From positions 21,155 through 85,154 of IMG/VR virus record IMGVR_UViG_3300009593_000014: a DNA stretch of 64,000 nt, one strand, 5' to 3'. Shown here one piece after another: positions 42,519-49,402 of the stretch. Each line of letters opens with the position of its first letter. Position 1 is the stretch's first letter. The stretch comes from a virus. The notes under the pieces are model-generated. The model was not told the DNA's origin. It saw nothing but the letters and a program-made list of their open reading frames with translations, and ran no database searches. The position numbers were made by a program, and so were the translations under genes.

Positions 42519-42683
42519 ATGGCTAAATATAAAGAAACCAAATGGGATATAAAGCCTAGTTACGACTATGAGGGTAAATGGGAAGTGTTCCATATTGGAC
42601 ATAGTAACTACGTTCGTAGCGTACACGACACACACGCTGAAGCATTAGCAGAAGCGCGGAGACTAGACAGGGAGAATAGATAA
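42519..42683 (+). CDS. 54-residue protein of unknown function
   Basis: ATG at 42519 preceded by GAGGAGAC. Aromatic N-terminal half and a C-terminal helix (HAEALAEARRLDREN) typical of small phage DUF proteins. Stop overlaps the next start (TAATG), so the two are translated together. Confidence 0.6.
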   Translation: MAKYKETKWDIKPSYDYEGKWEVFHIGHSNYVRSVHDTHAEALAEARRLDRENR

Positions 42684-42790
42684 TGTTAGATCCGATTTAT
42701 AGACGGCGTAGGATCGCTGTCAGCGCTTTATTGGCAGTGTTCGTATTCTGGTTCTCATATCTAGGCGGGGAACTGCTTAGTAGCCTTTAA
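42683..42790 (+). CDS. 35-residue membrane protein
   Basis: Starts on the stop of the previous gene. Four Arg precede one membrane segment (residues about 12-30), giving a clear N-in topology. Tiny membrane proteins like this are common in actinophage early regions; function unknown. Confidence 0.5.
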   Translation: MLDPIYRRRRIAVSALLAVFVFWFSYLGGELLSSL

Positions 42791-42920
42791 CCAGCAGGCT
42801 GTGTTTCGTGGCCCGCTCACTCTCTCCCTTTAACGTCAGAGAAACTATATACAAGGACATTATAGCTTTAATACATAATCCCCAACCGCTCGCTGTTGTT
42901 CGTTGGCTCGCTAAACCGCA

Positions 42921-42941
42921 AGATTGTGCATGCATGCGCAA
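42921..42941. promoter_or_regulatory. GCATGC dyad elements (family)
   Basis: TTGTGCATGCATGCGCAA is a near-perfect 18-bp dyad. Related dyads follow the repeat element near 43623-43645, 44445-44467, 45040-45060, 47158-47180 and 47816-47836 (arms TGTGTGCA / TGCACACA). Their place upstream of each promoter suggests operators. Confidence 0.55.
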
Positions 42942-42989
42942 AGGCTTTTAATAAACATTGGTGAATAGATAGAACTTAAAAATAATGAC

Positions 42990-43019
42990 TTGACTTGATC
43001 TAATCAGTTATGCCATAAT
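42990..43019 (+). promoter_or_regulatory. promoter, leaderless start of paralogue A1
   Basis: TTGACT (42990-42995), 18-base spacer, CATAAT (43014-43019); the ATG at 43026 follows by 6 bases. Confidence 0.6.
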
Positions 43020-43025
43020 TTCTTT

Positions 43026-43442
43026 ATGGCGATATCACCACTACCAAACAGCAACGCCCCGCTCATCGTTGCAGCTCCGGTAGCAATTAGTAGAGCAGGA
43101 AGGAAACGTGATCTTATGGCAACGGATTGGGGTCAAGCAATTGACCTATCCGAGATTGCAAAGTCTCGTCGTGGCGCAACAGCGACCTACGAGCAGGGAC
43201 TACTTGACGCACTTACTGAGGCATTCAGTAACGGTCAAGCACTTGCAGTGTCACCATTGGCAGTTCTTCAAGAGTCTTTTAAGACTGACGAAGAATACGC
43301 CAATGCGAAACAAGCCAACGCTGCAGAGATCAGGAAGCACTTCAACCGCTTGGTTGAATTGGGACTGATCGCTGACGGTTCAAAGGTGTCCATAAATTGG
43401 CACCCAGAGACCGGCGTTCCACAAGTTTCGCTTAAAGGGTGA
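43026..43442 (+). CDS. cassette-array protein, subtype A, copy 1
   Basis: 138 residues. An N-terminal leader of about 30 residues (MAISPLPNSN...) precedes the shared core WGQAIDLSEIAKSRRGATAT, EQGLLDAL, NGQALAV, then the A-type end with NAAEIRKHFNRLVE and SINWHPETGVPQVSL. The start at 43026 is kept because the copy at 45839 has the same leader, even in DNA (GATATCACCACT). A compact alpha/beta fold with a basic helix could bind DNA or RNA; the family is unknown to me. Confidence 0.75.
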   Translation: MAISPLPNSNAPLIVAAPVAISRAGRKRDLMATDWGQAIDLSEIAKSRRGATATYEQGLLDALTEAFSNGQALAVSPLAVLQESFKTDEEYANAKQANAAEIRKHFNRLVELGLIADGSKVSINWHPETGVPQVSLKG

Positions 43443-43473
43443 TTCTCGGTCCATCTGACTCTTAAACGAGGAA

Positions 43474-43508
43474 CCGGAGTGACTAGCAAGCACTTGGCAA
43501 CAGAACAA
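43474..43508 (+). other. conserved 3-prime element of subtype A genes
   Basis: GGAGTGACTAGCAAGCACTT and the following GGCAACAGAACAAA lie between the stop codon and the terminator. Identical sequence follows copy A2 (46281-46316); copy A3 (about 49178-49213) has a diverged version in which AGTG/CACT becomes AGTCGC/GCGACT, keeping a stem. Confidence 0.65.
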
Positions 43509-43514
43509 ACTACT

Positions 43515-43550
43515 AAAGAAGACCGGCTCGGGGGAGCCGGTCTTCTTCTT
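43515..43550 (+). terminator. intrinsic terminator
   Basis: Perfect 14-bp stem (43515-43528 with 43533-43546), loop GGGG, T-rich end. Confidence 0.9.
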
Positions 43551-43712
43551 TGTGTGGGTGCATATCAGGAGCTGCAGCTGCAACGAGTTCTGCTGTTGTT
43601 CGTTTGCTCGCTAAACCGCCAGATTGTGCATGCATGCATGGCAATATTTAATACGAATAGTTATGCAGCTAGAACTTAAATAAGGATTATCTACTGTCGT
43701 AAAATTCAAATG

Positions 43713-43742
43713 TTGTTGTTTGTGTTAATAGTTGGATACGAT
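43713..43742 (+). promoter_or_regulatory. promoter
   Basis: TTGTTG (43713-43718), 18-base spacer, TACGAT (43737-43742). The TTGTTG-TTT start recurs at 44534 and 46592. Confidence 0.5.
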
Positions 43743-43787
43743 CAGTTTTGTCATATTAAAAACATTTAACTTTGGAGGTTAAAAATT

Positions 43788-44297
43788 ATGAACGTTTACG
43801 GATCAGGAGGAGGGCTAGTAAATCTAAACGGTTTACATGATGGCGCAATGCCTCTTATGTGGAAATTAGCCTGTATACATATCGGGCTAGATATTGCACC
43901 CCTATTTAGAGGGTTCGCTATTGCTAAGACCCTTAATGATGTTTATTACGTCTACACCATGAATAGCGATAATGGTGTTAATTGGTGTATTGACTCATTT
44001 GTCGTCTATGACGAATATGGCGAGGGAATGCTGAACTGCCTTATGCACGTTCAGGCTGATGTAGCAGACCTACAAGAAGTAATAGATGGTGGCGGCAAAC
44101 GAGCGATATGGCTCGCTGACTACAATCCAGATAGCGGTGTTGACATTGGTTATGTAGATGAGAGGGAAGTAGAGGAAGCAGATATTTCTGTAGAAGATTA
44201 TGCCCGCTTCTATATCGGTCTTACCCAAGCGATCATTCAGCATGGCAATAGAGAAGATGGCGCTATCAGTTTTGATTGGACTAAGACAATTCCATAA
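43788..44297 (+). CDS. unknown protein inserted in the paralogue array
   Basis: 169 residues, preceded by GGAGGTT. Not related to the A/B family. A hydrophobic N-terminal third (residues 25-50), then acidic segments (VDEREVEEADISVEDYARFY). It uses the same promoter and terminator style as the paralogues and is bounded by repeat elements. Unrecognised. Confidence 0.65.
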   Translation: MNVYGSGGGLVNLNGLHDGAMPLMWKLACIHIGLDIAPLFRGFAIAKTLNDVYYVYTMNSDNGVNWCIDSFVVYDEYGEGMLNCLMHVQADVADLQEVIDGGGKRAIWLADYNPDSGVDIGYVDEREVEEADISVEDYARFYIGLTQAIIQHGNREDGAISFDWTKTIP

Positions 44298-44307
44298 GGC
44301 ACCTAAC

Positions 44308-44346
44308 AAAGACCCTCATGTTGCAGCTGCAGCGTGAGGGTCTTTT
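44308..44346 (+). terminator. intrinsic terminator
   Basis: Stem AAAGACCCTCA / TGAGGGTCTTT with a 16-base loop containing GCAGCTGC, followed by T residues. Confidence 0.85.
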
Positions 44347-44533
44347 TTGCTTTATGGGGTCTTGTCTTGAGTGTTCGAGGAGCCACTATTCCGACCAGCA
44401 GGTGGAAAATAGGGCTGTTGTTCGTTTGCTCGCTAAACCGCAAAATTGTGCATGCGTGCATGGCAATATTTAATGCGAATAGTTATTCAGCTGGAACTTA
44501 AATAAGGATTACCAGGTTCGAGAAAGTTGGATG

Positions 44534-44562
44534 TTGTTGTTTATATTAAAAATATGTATCCT
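44534..44562 (+). promoter_or_regulatory. promoter of paralogue B1
   Basis: TTGTTG (44534-44539), 17-base spacer, TATCCT (44557-44562). Confidence 0.5.
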
Positions 44563-44599
44563 CGGATATGTCATATTCAACTAAGAGAAAGGTTATGAC

Positions 44600-44929
44600 A
44601 TGGCAACATTAGACAACTGGGGAGAAGCAATAGATCTCTCCGAAATTAAGAAAGCGAAACGGGGTGCGACTGTTCATTTAGAACAGGGGCTTCTTGACTT
44701 CCTTTCTAAAACTTTAAGTGCTGGTCAAGCAGTAGCACTTACTGGTTTCACTATTGACCCTAAAAAATTCCCTGATGAGAAAGACGCAGGCAATGAACGC
44801 CAGCGCATTGGGGCAGTTATTCGTCGGCATGTTAATCATCTTCGTGATGAAGGATTAATCCCTGATGAGAAAGTGTCTATTAATTGGCACCCAGAAGCGG
44901 ACTATCCGCAGATTAGTTTCAAGTCTTAA
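44600..44929 (+). CDS. cassette-array protein, subtype B, copy 1
   Basis: 109 residues: NWGEAIDLSEIKKAKRGATV, EQGLLDFL, AGQAVALTGF, DPKKF, then the B-type NERQRIGAVIRRHVNHLRDE and VSINWHPEADYPQISF. The Arg-rich helix (RQRIGAVIRRHVNHLR) would be the most likely nucleic-acid contact. Lacks the A-type leader and the B-type leader hairpin. Own promoter and terminator. Confidence 0.75.
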   Translation: MATLDNWGEAIDLSEIKKAKRGATVHLEQGLLDFLSKTLSAGQAVALTGFTIDPKKFPDEKDAGNERQRIGAVIRRHVNHLRDEGLIPDEKVSINWHPEADYPQISFKS

Positions 44930-44944
44930 CTAATCCACTCGCTT

Positions 44945-44977
44945 AAGGCCCTCATGCTCCGGCATGAGGGCCTTTTG
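44945..44977 (+). terminator. intrinsic terminator
   Basis: Perfect 13-bp stem AAGGCCCTCATGC / GCATGAGGGCCTT, loop TCCG, T run. Confidence 0.92.
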
Positions 44978-45128
44978 CGTTTATGGGGTAAGTCCCAGGA
45001 CTAGAACGCTGTTGTTCGTTGGCTCGCTGACCGCCCAATTGTGCATACATGCGCGATGGTTTTTAATACGAATAGTTATGTAGTTAGTACTGAATTAGGA
45101 ACTATCGATAACCGAGAAAGTTAAATCG

Positions 45129-45158
45129 TTGTGTTTAGTTTAAAAGTTTGGTTACAAT
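45129..45158 (+). promoter_or_regulatory. promoter of paralogue B2
   Basis: TTGTGT (45129-45134), 18-base spacer, TACAAT (45153-45158). The B4 copy has the same spacer sequence. Confidence 0.6.
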
Positions 45159-45177
45159 CTCAAGAGTAAACATAACC

Positions 45178-45192
45178 GCCACCAGATGTGGC
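45178..45192 (+). promoter_or_regulatory. leader hairpin of subtype B genes
   Basis: GCCAC-CAGAT-GTGGC in the conserved leader GAGTAAACAYAACC...AGAAAG, 16 bases before the ATG. The same stem with loop TAT lies at 47298-47310 and with loop CTTT at 47941-47954. The stem is constant and the loop changes. Confidence 0.7.
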
Positions 45193-45207
45193 AGAAAGAG
45201 AAAAACA

Positions 45208-45537
45208 ATGGCAACAATGGATAACTGGGGTGAAGCAATAGACATCTCAGAAATTAAGAAAGCGAAAAGGGGTGCAACCGTTCAGCTTGAGCAGGGGCTC
45301 CTCGATTTTTTGCAAACCACGCTTGGCGCTGGTCAAGCAGTGGCGCTCACTGGATTTCAGATAGACCCTAAAAAGTTTTCTGACGAAAAAGATGCTGGCA
45401 ATGAACGCCAACGTATCGGTGCAGTGATCCGTAGGCACGTTAATTATCTTCGTGATGAGCAACTAATAGCCAACGAAAAAGTGTCAATCAATTGGCACCC
45501 TGAAGAAGACTATCCTCAGATTAGTTTTAAATCTTAA
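45208..45537 (+). CDS. cassette-array protein, subtype B, copy 2
   Basis: 109 residues from the ATG at 45208; a longer GTG frame from 45148 would cross the promoter. Over 80 percent identical by eye to copies B1 and B4, with the same core and the helix RQRIGAVIRRHVNYLRDE. Conserved leader with hairpin. Confidence 0.75.
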   Translation: MATMDNWGEAIDISEIKKAKRGATVQLEQGLLDFLQTTLGAGQAVALTGFQIDPKKFSDEKDAGNERQRIGAVIRRHVNYLRDEQLIANEKVSINWHPEEDYPQISFKS

Positions 45538-45553
45538 ATAGTCTCTTTCACTT

Positions 45554-45587
45554 AAAGCCCTCATGCTCCGGCATGAGGGCTTTTTGC
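45554..45587 (+). terminator. intrinsic terminator
   Basis: Perfect 13-bp stem AAAGCCCTCATGC / GCATGAGGGCTTT, loop TCCG, T run; nearly the same as that after B1. Confidence 0.92.
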
Positions 45588-45838
45588 TTTTTCCAACCAG
45601 CAGGTGGAAAAGTTGGGCTGGTAAAAGTTGGGGTTCTCATGGATTAAAGTTTGGAACTTTGCTAGTCCCAGGACTAGAAGCCTGTCGTTCGTTGGCTCGC
45701 TGACCGCAAAATTTAGTATGAACTTATGGCAATTTTTAATAGGAATAGTTCTGTAGCTAGTCCTGAACTAGGAACTATCGAGAACTTAAGAAAATAAAAT
45801 ATGTTTGAAAATATAAATTATGACGATAGGAATAAGGC

Positions 45839-46258
45839 ATGGAGATATCACCACTCAATAGAACTAGCGCCACGCCCATCGCTGACGCTATTGGGCAACC
45901 ACTAGGGCAGGAAGGATACTTGATTGCATTGGCAACTTCATGGGGGTCATCTATTGACCTTAGTGAGATCGTTAAAGCCTCTCGTGGCGCTACGGCGACA
46001 TATGAGGAAGGCTTGCTTGATGCTCTTGCTGAAACACTCGGTAAGGGTCAAGCATTAGCGTGCACACCTATGGCGGTACTTGCTTCTGACTACGCAGAAG
46101 AAGACGATTACCGCAATGCTAAGCAAACTAATGCGGCAGAATTGCGTAAGCACTTTAACCGCTTGGTGGAACTCAAAAAAGTTCCTGCTGGTTCTAAGAT
46201 TTCTATAAATTGGAATCCCGAAACCGGCGTGCCTCAAGTTTCGCTTAACAACAAATAG
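45839..46258 (+). CDS. cassette-array protein, subtype A, copy 2
   Basis: 139 residues. Leader MEISPLNRTSATPI as in copy A1, then WGSSIDLSEIVKASRGATAT, EEGLLDAL, KGQALACTP, NAAELRKHFNRLVE and SINWNPETGVPQVSL (Asn for the usual His). The 3-prime element of A genes follows. No clear promoter; TTGAAA near 45803 is possible. Confidence 0.75.
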   Translation: MEISPLNRTSATPIADAIGQPLGQEGYLIALATSWGSSIDLSEIVKASRGATATYEEGLLDALAETLGKGQALACTPMAVLASDYAEEDDYRNAKQTNAAELRKHFNRLVELKKVPAGSKISINWNPETGVPQVSLNNK

Positions 46259-46321
46259 GCAACTCACAATATGAGCAAGACTCGGAGTGACTAGCAAGCA
46301 CTTGGCAACAGAACAAAACTC

Positions 46322-46350
46322 AAGCCCCTCGCAGACGCGAGGGGCTTCTT
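46322..46350 (+). terminator. intrinsic terminator
   Basis: Perfect 11-bp stem AAGCCCCTCGC / GCGAGGGGCTT, loop AGAC. Confidence 0.9.
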
Positions 46351-46591
46351 ACTTTCTATGGGTTAATAGCCTCGCCTCGAGAACTGTATCGCTGTTCCTG
46401 GATCTAGGGCTGTCGTTCGTTGGCTCGCTTCCTTATAACTTTTAACGGTAGGAAAAATTGTTGTTCTCCCTGGTATGAATTAAGTGGATATTTCAAAACG
46501 ATAGTTAATCGTCCTGGTCTAAGACAAAACACTAACTGATTAAGCAGCAGGAGCTGAATTAGGAACTATTGACTACCGAAAAAATTAAATG

Positions 46592-46620
46592 TTGTTGTTT
46601 ATCTTAAAAGCCTGTATCTT
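46592..46620 (+). promoter_or_regulatory. promoter of paralogue B3
   Basis: TTGTTG (46592-46597), 17-base spacer, TATCTT (46615-46620). Confidence 0.5.
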
Positions 46621-46664
46621 CATATATTCAATAAACAACTATTAAACCTTAAGGAGGTTTTGTT

Positions 46665-46985
46665 ATTGACAATCAATGGGGCGAGGCCATAGACCCCTCG
46701 GAAATAAAGAAAGCAAAGAGAGGTGCGACTGTTCAACTAGAGCAGGGGCTACTTGACTTTTTGCAGGAAATACTCAACAACGGACAAGCGGCACAAGTCA
46801 CGGCTTACAAGATTGATCATAAAAAGTTCAAGACTGAAGATGCTGTAGCCAATGAGAAACAAAGAATCGGTGCAGTAATTCGCCGTCACGTTTCTCATCT
46901 CCGTGATGAGAAATTAATCGCCAATGCTAAAGTTTCGACTAATTGGCATCCTGAAGAAGATTATCCGCAGGTTTCATTCTCGTAG
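46665..46985 (+). CDS. cassette-array protein, subtype B, copy 3, probable AUU start
   Basis: 106 codons. The homologous frame begins DNQWGEAIDPSEIKKAKRGA and continues through the B core to YPQVSFS. There is no ATG, GTG or TTG in frame before the core; an ideal AAGGAGG (46651-46657) is 7 bases before ATT at 46665, exactly where homologues have ATG. AUU starts are rare (infC is the known example). A TTG at 46666 is in another frame and stops after a few codons. Either a true AUU start or a recently weakened gene. Confidence 0.65.
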   Translation: MDNQWGEAIDPSEIKKAKRGATVQLEQGLLDFLQEILNNGQAAQVTAYKIDHKKFKTEDAVANEKQRIGAVIRRHVSHLRDEKLIANAKVSTNWHPEEDYPQVSFS

Positions 46986-47000
46986 ATAATCTTCTCCCTT

Positions 47001-47055
47001 AAAGCCCCCTCATAGGTTCCTGTCAGCACTAGATCCTTTCTGAGGGGGCTTTTTG
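47001..47055 (+). terminator. intrinsic terminator with long loop
   Basis: Stem AAAGCCCCCTCA / TGAGGGGGCTTT, 28-base loop, T run. Confidence 0.85.
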
Positions 47056-47068
47056 GCGTTTATGGGGG

Positions 47069-47120
47069 AAGTTGGGGATCTCGTCTGTTTTTGGAAGTTG
47101 GGGATCTCGTCTGTTTTTGG
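47069..47120 (+). repeat. 26-bp exact tandem duplication
   Basis: AAGTTGGGGATCTCGTCTGT plus TTTTGG occurs twice in direct succession, a recent duplication between terminator and repeat element. Confidence 0.9.
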
Positions 47121-47248
47121 ATCTTGGGCTGTCGTTCGTTGGCTCGCTGACCACAAAATTGTGCATGCATGCATGACAATGTTTAATATGAATATTTCTG
47201 TAGCTAGTACTGAATTATGAACTATCGACTACCGAGAAACTTAATTAG

Positions 47249-47278
47249 TTGCATTTAGTTTAAAAGTTTGATTACAAT
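47249..47278 (+). promoter_or_regulatory. promoter of paralogue B4
   Basis: TTGCAT (47249-47254), 18-base spacer, TACAAT (47273-47278), followed by the B leader hairpin at 47298-47310. Confidence 0.6.
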
Positions 47279-47325
47279 GTCAAGAGTAAACACAACCGCC
47301 ACTATGTGGCAGAAGGATAAAGACA

Positions 47326-47655
47326 ATGGCAACAATGGATAACTGGGGAGAGGCAATAGACATCTCCGAAGTTAAAAAGGCAAAAAGGGGTGCGACTGTT
47401 CAACTAGAGCAGGGGCTACTTGACTTTTTGCAAACCACGCTTGGCAATGGTCAAGCAGTAGCACTTACTGGATTTCAGATAGACCCTAAGAAGTTTTCTG
47501 ATGAAAAAGATGCAGGCAACGAACGTCAGCGCATCGGTGCAGTAATTCGCAGGCACGTCAATCATCTTCGTGATGAGCAACTGATTGCTAACGAGAAGGT
47601 ATCCATCAACTGGCACCCAGAAGAGGATTACCCACAGATCAGCTTTAAATCTTAA
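47326..47655 (+). CDS. cassette-array protein, subtype B, copy 4
   Basis: 109 residues, almost the same as copy B2 (NWGEAIDISEVKKAKRGATV, NGQAVALTGFQIDPKKF, RQRIGAVIRRHVNHLRDE, YPQISFKS). Conserved promoter and leader hairpin, so this cassette and B2 look like a recent duplication with drift mainly outside the gene. Confidence 0.75.
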   Translation: MATMDNWGEAIDISEVKKAKRGATVQLEQGLLDFLQTTLGNGQAVALTGFQIDPKKFSDEKDAGNERQRIGAVIRRHVNHLRDEQLIANEKVSINWHPEEDYPQISFKS

Positions 47656-47673
47656 CTGGTCCCCTCGCTTAAG

Positions 47674-47702
47674 ACCCTCACGCTACGGCGTGGGGGTTTT
47701 TT
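47674..47702 (+). terminator. intrinsic terminator
   Basis: Stem CCCTCACGC / GCGTGGGGG with one G-T pair, T run. Confidence 0.85.
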
Positions 47703-47891
47703 GCGTTTATGGGGTAAGTTTTGGAAAGCTGGTGGAATACCAGTCCCTCGAACACTATAAGCCTTGTCCCAGGACTAGAACGCTGTCGTTCGTTGGCTCG
47801 CTTCCCGCGAAAATTGTGTGCACATATGCACACATTGAGTACATATTTATAGTTAAAAATATATCTATTCCTGGTACTAGAAGTTTGGTAG

Positions 47892-47921
47892 TTGCGTTTG
47901 GCTTTGAACTATGTTTATAAT
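47892..47921 (+). promoter_or_regulatory. promoter of paralogue B5
   Basis: TTGCGT (47892-47897), 18-base spacer, TATAAT (47916-47921), then the leader hairpin at 47941-47954. Confidence 0.65.
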
Positions 47922-47972
47922 TTAAAGAGTAAACACAACCGCCACCTTTGTGGCAGAAAGTAGAGTAAAAAC

Positions 47973-48302
47973 ATGAGTACCAATTGGGGGAGCGTTATAG
48001 ACGTTTCCGAAGTTCAGAAGGCAAGCAGGGGGGCGACTGTTCAACTAGATCAAAGCCTCCTTGACTTCCTTTGTGAAGCCTTAAGCGCCGGGCAAGCAGC
48101 CGCGCTTACTGCCTACCGAGTAGATCCTAAAATATTCTCTAGCGAGAAGGATATGGCAAACGAGAAACAACGGATAGGCGCGGTAATCCGTAGGCATGTC
48201 AACAACCTTCGTCATGATGGTTTGATAGCCGAAGGCAAAGTATCAATTCATTGGCACCCAGAAGGCGGATACCCGCAAGTACAACTGCTTAGTTATTCCT
48301 AA
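47973..48302 (+). CDS. cassette-array protein, subtype B, copy 5
   Basis: 109 residues, the most diverged B copy: NWGSVIDVSEVQKASRGATV, DQSLLDFLCEALSAGQAAALT, RQRIGAVIRRHVNNLRHDGL? with a changed ending (GYPQVQLLSYS) and His for Asn in SIHWHPE. All core positions are kept, so it should still fold. Confidence 0.75.
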   Translation: MSTNWGSVIDVSEVQKASRGATVQLDQSLLDFLCEALSAGQAAALTAYRVDPKIFSSEKDMANEKQRIGAVIRRHVNNLRHDGLIAEGKVSIHWHPEGGYPQVQLLSYS

Positions 48303-48318
48303 GCAGATCCCTTCACTC

Positions 48319-48350
48319 GAAGCCCTCACGCTACGGCGTGGGGGCTTCTT
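48319..48350 (+). terminator. intrinsic terminator
   Basis: Stem GAAGCCCTCACGC / GCGTGGGGGCTTC with one G-T pair. Confidence 0.88.
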
Positions 48351-48702
48351 GGCGTTTATGGGTAAGTTTTCGGAAGCTGGTGGAAGACAAACGCTGTCGT
48401 TCGTGGCTCGCTTCCTTATAACTTTTTGCGGTAGGAAAATTTGTTATAGCTATTGCCTGACTTTAATGCATGCCCCGGAAAGTGTTTTGAAAGAATAATG
48501 CTCCCCCTGGTGGTTAAAACTTTTTAGATGGTGTATTAGTCCACCGAAGTTCAATTTTGTTTCAATGGTGGCTTCTCAGAACCGACTTTTTTGCATTAAA
48601 TGTCTTAATTGAAAGTATTTCAAATAAATAGACCTTCCTCGAATATTAAAGAATTTGAAAAAAAGTGTGTTAATTCTTGATTATGAAGGTAACTTATTTC
48701 AT

Positions 48703-49143
48703 ATGGATATAACTTATTCACTTAGCAATCCGAGAAGCCCTATGATGACCGGCGCTCAAATAGCTATGCAACCAAATAGGTCTGTGGAGCATAATTCTTT
48801 TATGGGAAATCCTATATCTGATGAGTGGGGCGAAATAATTGACCTCGGTGCCATTGCGAAATCTCGCAGGGGTGCCGTTGCTAGTTATGAGCAAGGCTTG
48901 CTAGATGCTTTGACCAAGGCTTTTAAAGCCGGTCAAGCTTTGAGTGTTACTCCGTTCACGGTTCTTGAGTCTGACTATAAGTCAGAAGAAGAATTTAAGA
49001 ACGCTAAGCAATCCTATGCAGCCGAAATCCGCAAACACTTCCGCCACCTAGTGGTTACTGAAGTAGTTGCGGAAGGTTCCAAGGTTGCCATTAATTGGCA
49101 CCCTGAAACCGGCGTGCCTCAAGTTTCGCTTAGAAGCTCTTAG
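48703..49143 (+). CDS. cassette-array protein, subtype A, copy 3
   Basis: 146 residues from the ATG at 48703 (a longer frame begins at 48655). Leader MDITYSLSNPRSPM aligns with MEISPLNRTSATPI of copy A2 and is about 15 residues longer; core WGEIIDLGAIAKSRRGAVAS, EQGLLDALTKAF, AGQALSVTP, then AAEIRKHFRHLVV and AINWHPETGVPQVSL. The start is set by the leader homology. Last gene of the array. Confidence 0.7.
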   Translation: MDITYSLSNPRSPMMTGAQIAMQPNRSVEHNSFMGNPISDEWGEIIDLGAIAKSRRGAVASYEQGLLDALTKAFKAGQALSVTPFTVLESDYKSEEEFKNAKQSYAAEIRKHFRHLVVTEVVAEGSKVAINWHPETGVPQVSLRSS

Positions 49144-49177
49144 ACTCATCAAAAACTGAACCCCTTGAGGGTGAACG

Positions 49178-49213
49178 GAGTCGCCACTAGCGACTTGGCA
49201 CCAGAACCAAACT
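49178..49213 (+). other. 3-prime element of subtype A gene, diverged copy
   Basis: AGTCGC-CACTA-GCGACT is a perfect 6-bp stem, followed by TTGGCACCAGAACCAAA. Compare 43474-43508. Confidence 0.65.
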
Positions 49214-49234
49214 AGTAAAGCGTAATATCCACCA

Positions 49235-49263
49235 AGCCCCTCGCAGATGCGAGGGGCTTCTTA
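49235..49263 (+). terminator. intrinsic terminator
   Basis: Perfect 11-bp stem AAGCCCCTCGC / GCGAGGGGCTT, loop AGAT; nearly the same as after copy A2. Confidence 0.9.
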
Positions 49264-49402
49264 CTTTATAAATGTCTCAGCTGCAATTTTTATGTGGCAC
49301 CTCTCAAGGCTCAAGGGCTGTCGTTCGTGGCTCGCCCAATGACGGTGTTGAATACTAATGAAAATTAATATAACTATAGATTATATTGAGTAGACATATC
49401 CC

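Larger units (their letters stand above)
40837..49335 (+). repeat. dispersed intergenic element GTYGTTCGTTGGCTCGCT, 15 copies
   Basis: Copies begin near 40837, 41459, 42041, 42365, 42798, 42892, 43592, 44414, 45008, 45680, 46409, 47128, 47782, 48392 and 49317, all in the same orientation and all between genes, after a terminator and 100-250 bp before the next promoter. Copies 1-5 read GTGGTTCGTGGCTCGCTCGC and continue with CTTCCT-TTAACGTC-AGGAAG, an inverted repeat that varies as CTCCCT/AGGGGA. Later copies continue with CTAAACCGC or CTGACCGC and a GCATGC dyad. Comparable in placement to the stoperators or start-associated sequences of mycobacteriophages, but different in sequence. Confidence 0.9.

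Noticed and set aside
47585-47920. Plus-strand frame of 111 codons across the end of paralogue B4
   Set aside because: It spans a terminator and the repeat element and starts inside a conserved gene in another frame.
40837-49335. CRISPR array
   Set aside because: Repeats are separated by whole genes and by 100-800 bp, not by 30-40 bp spacers, and no cas gene is present.
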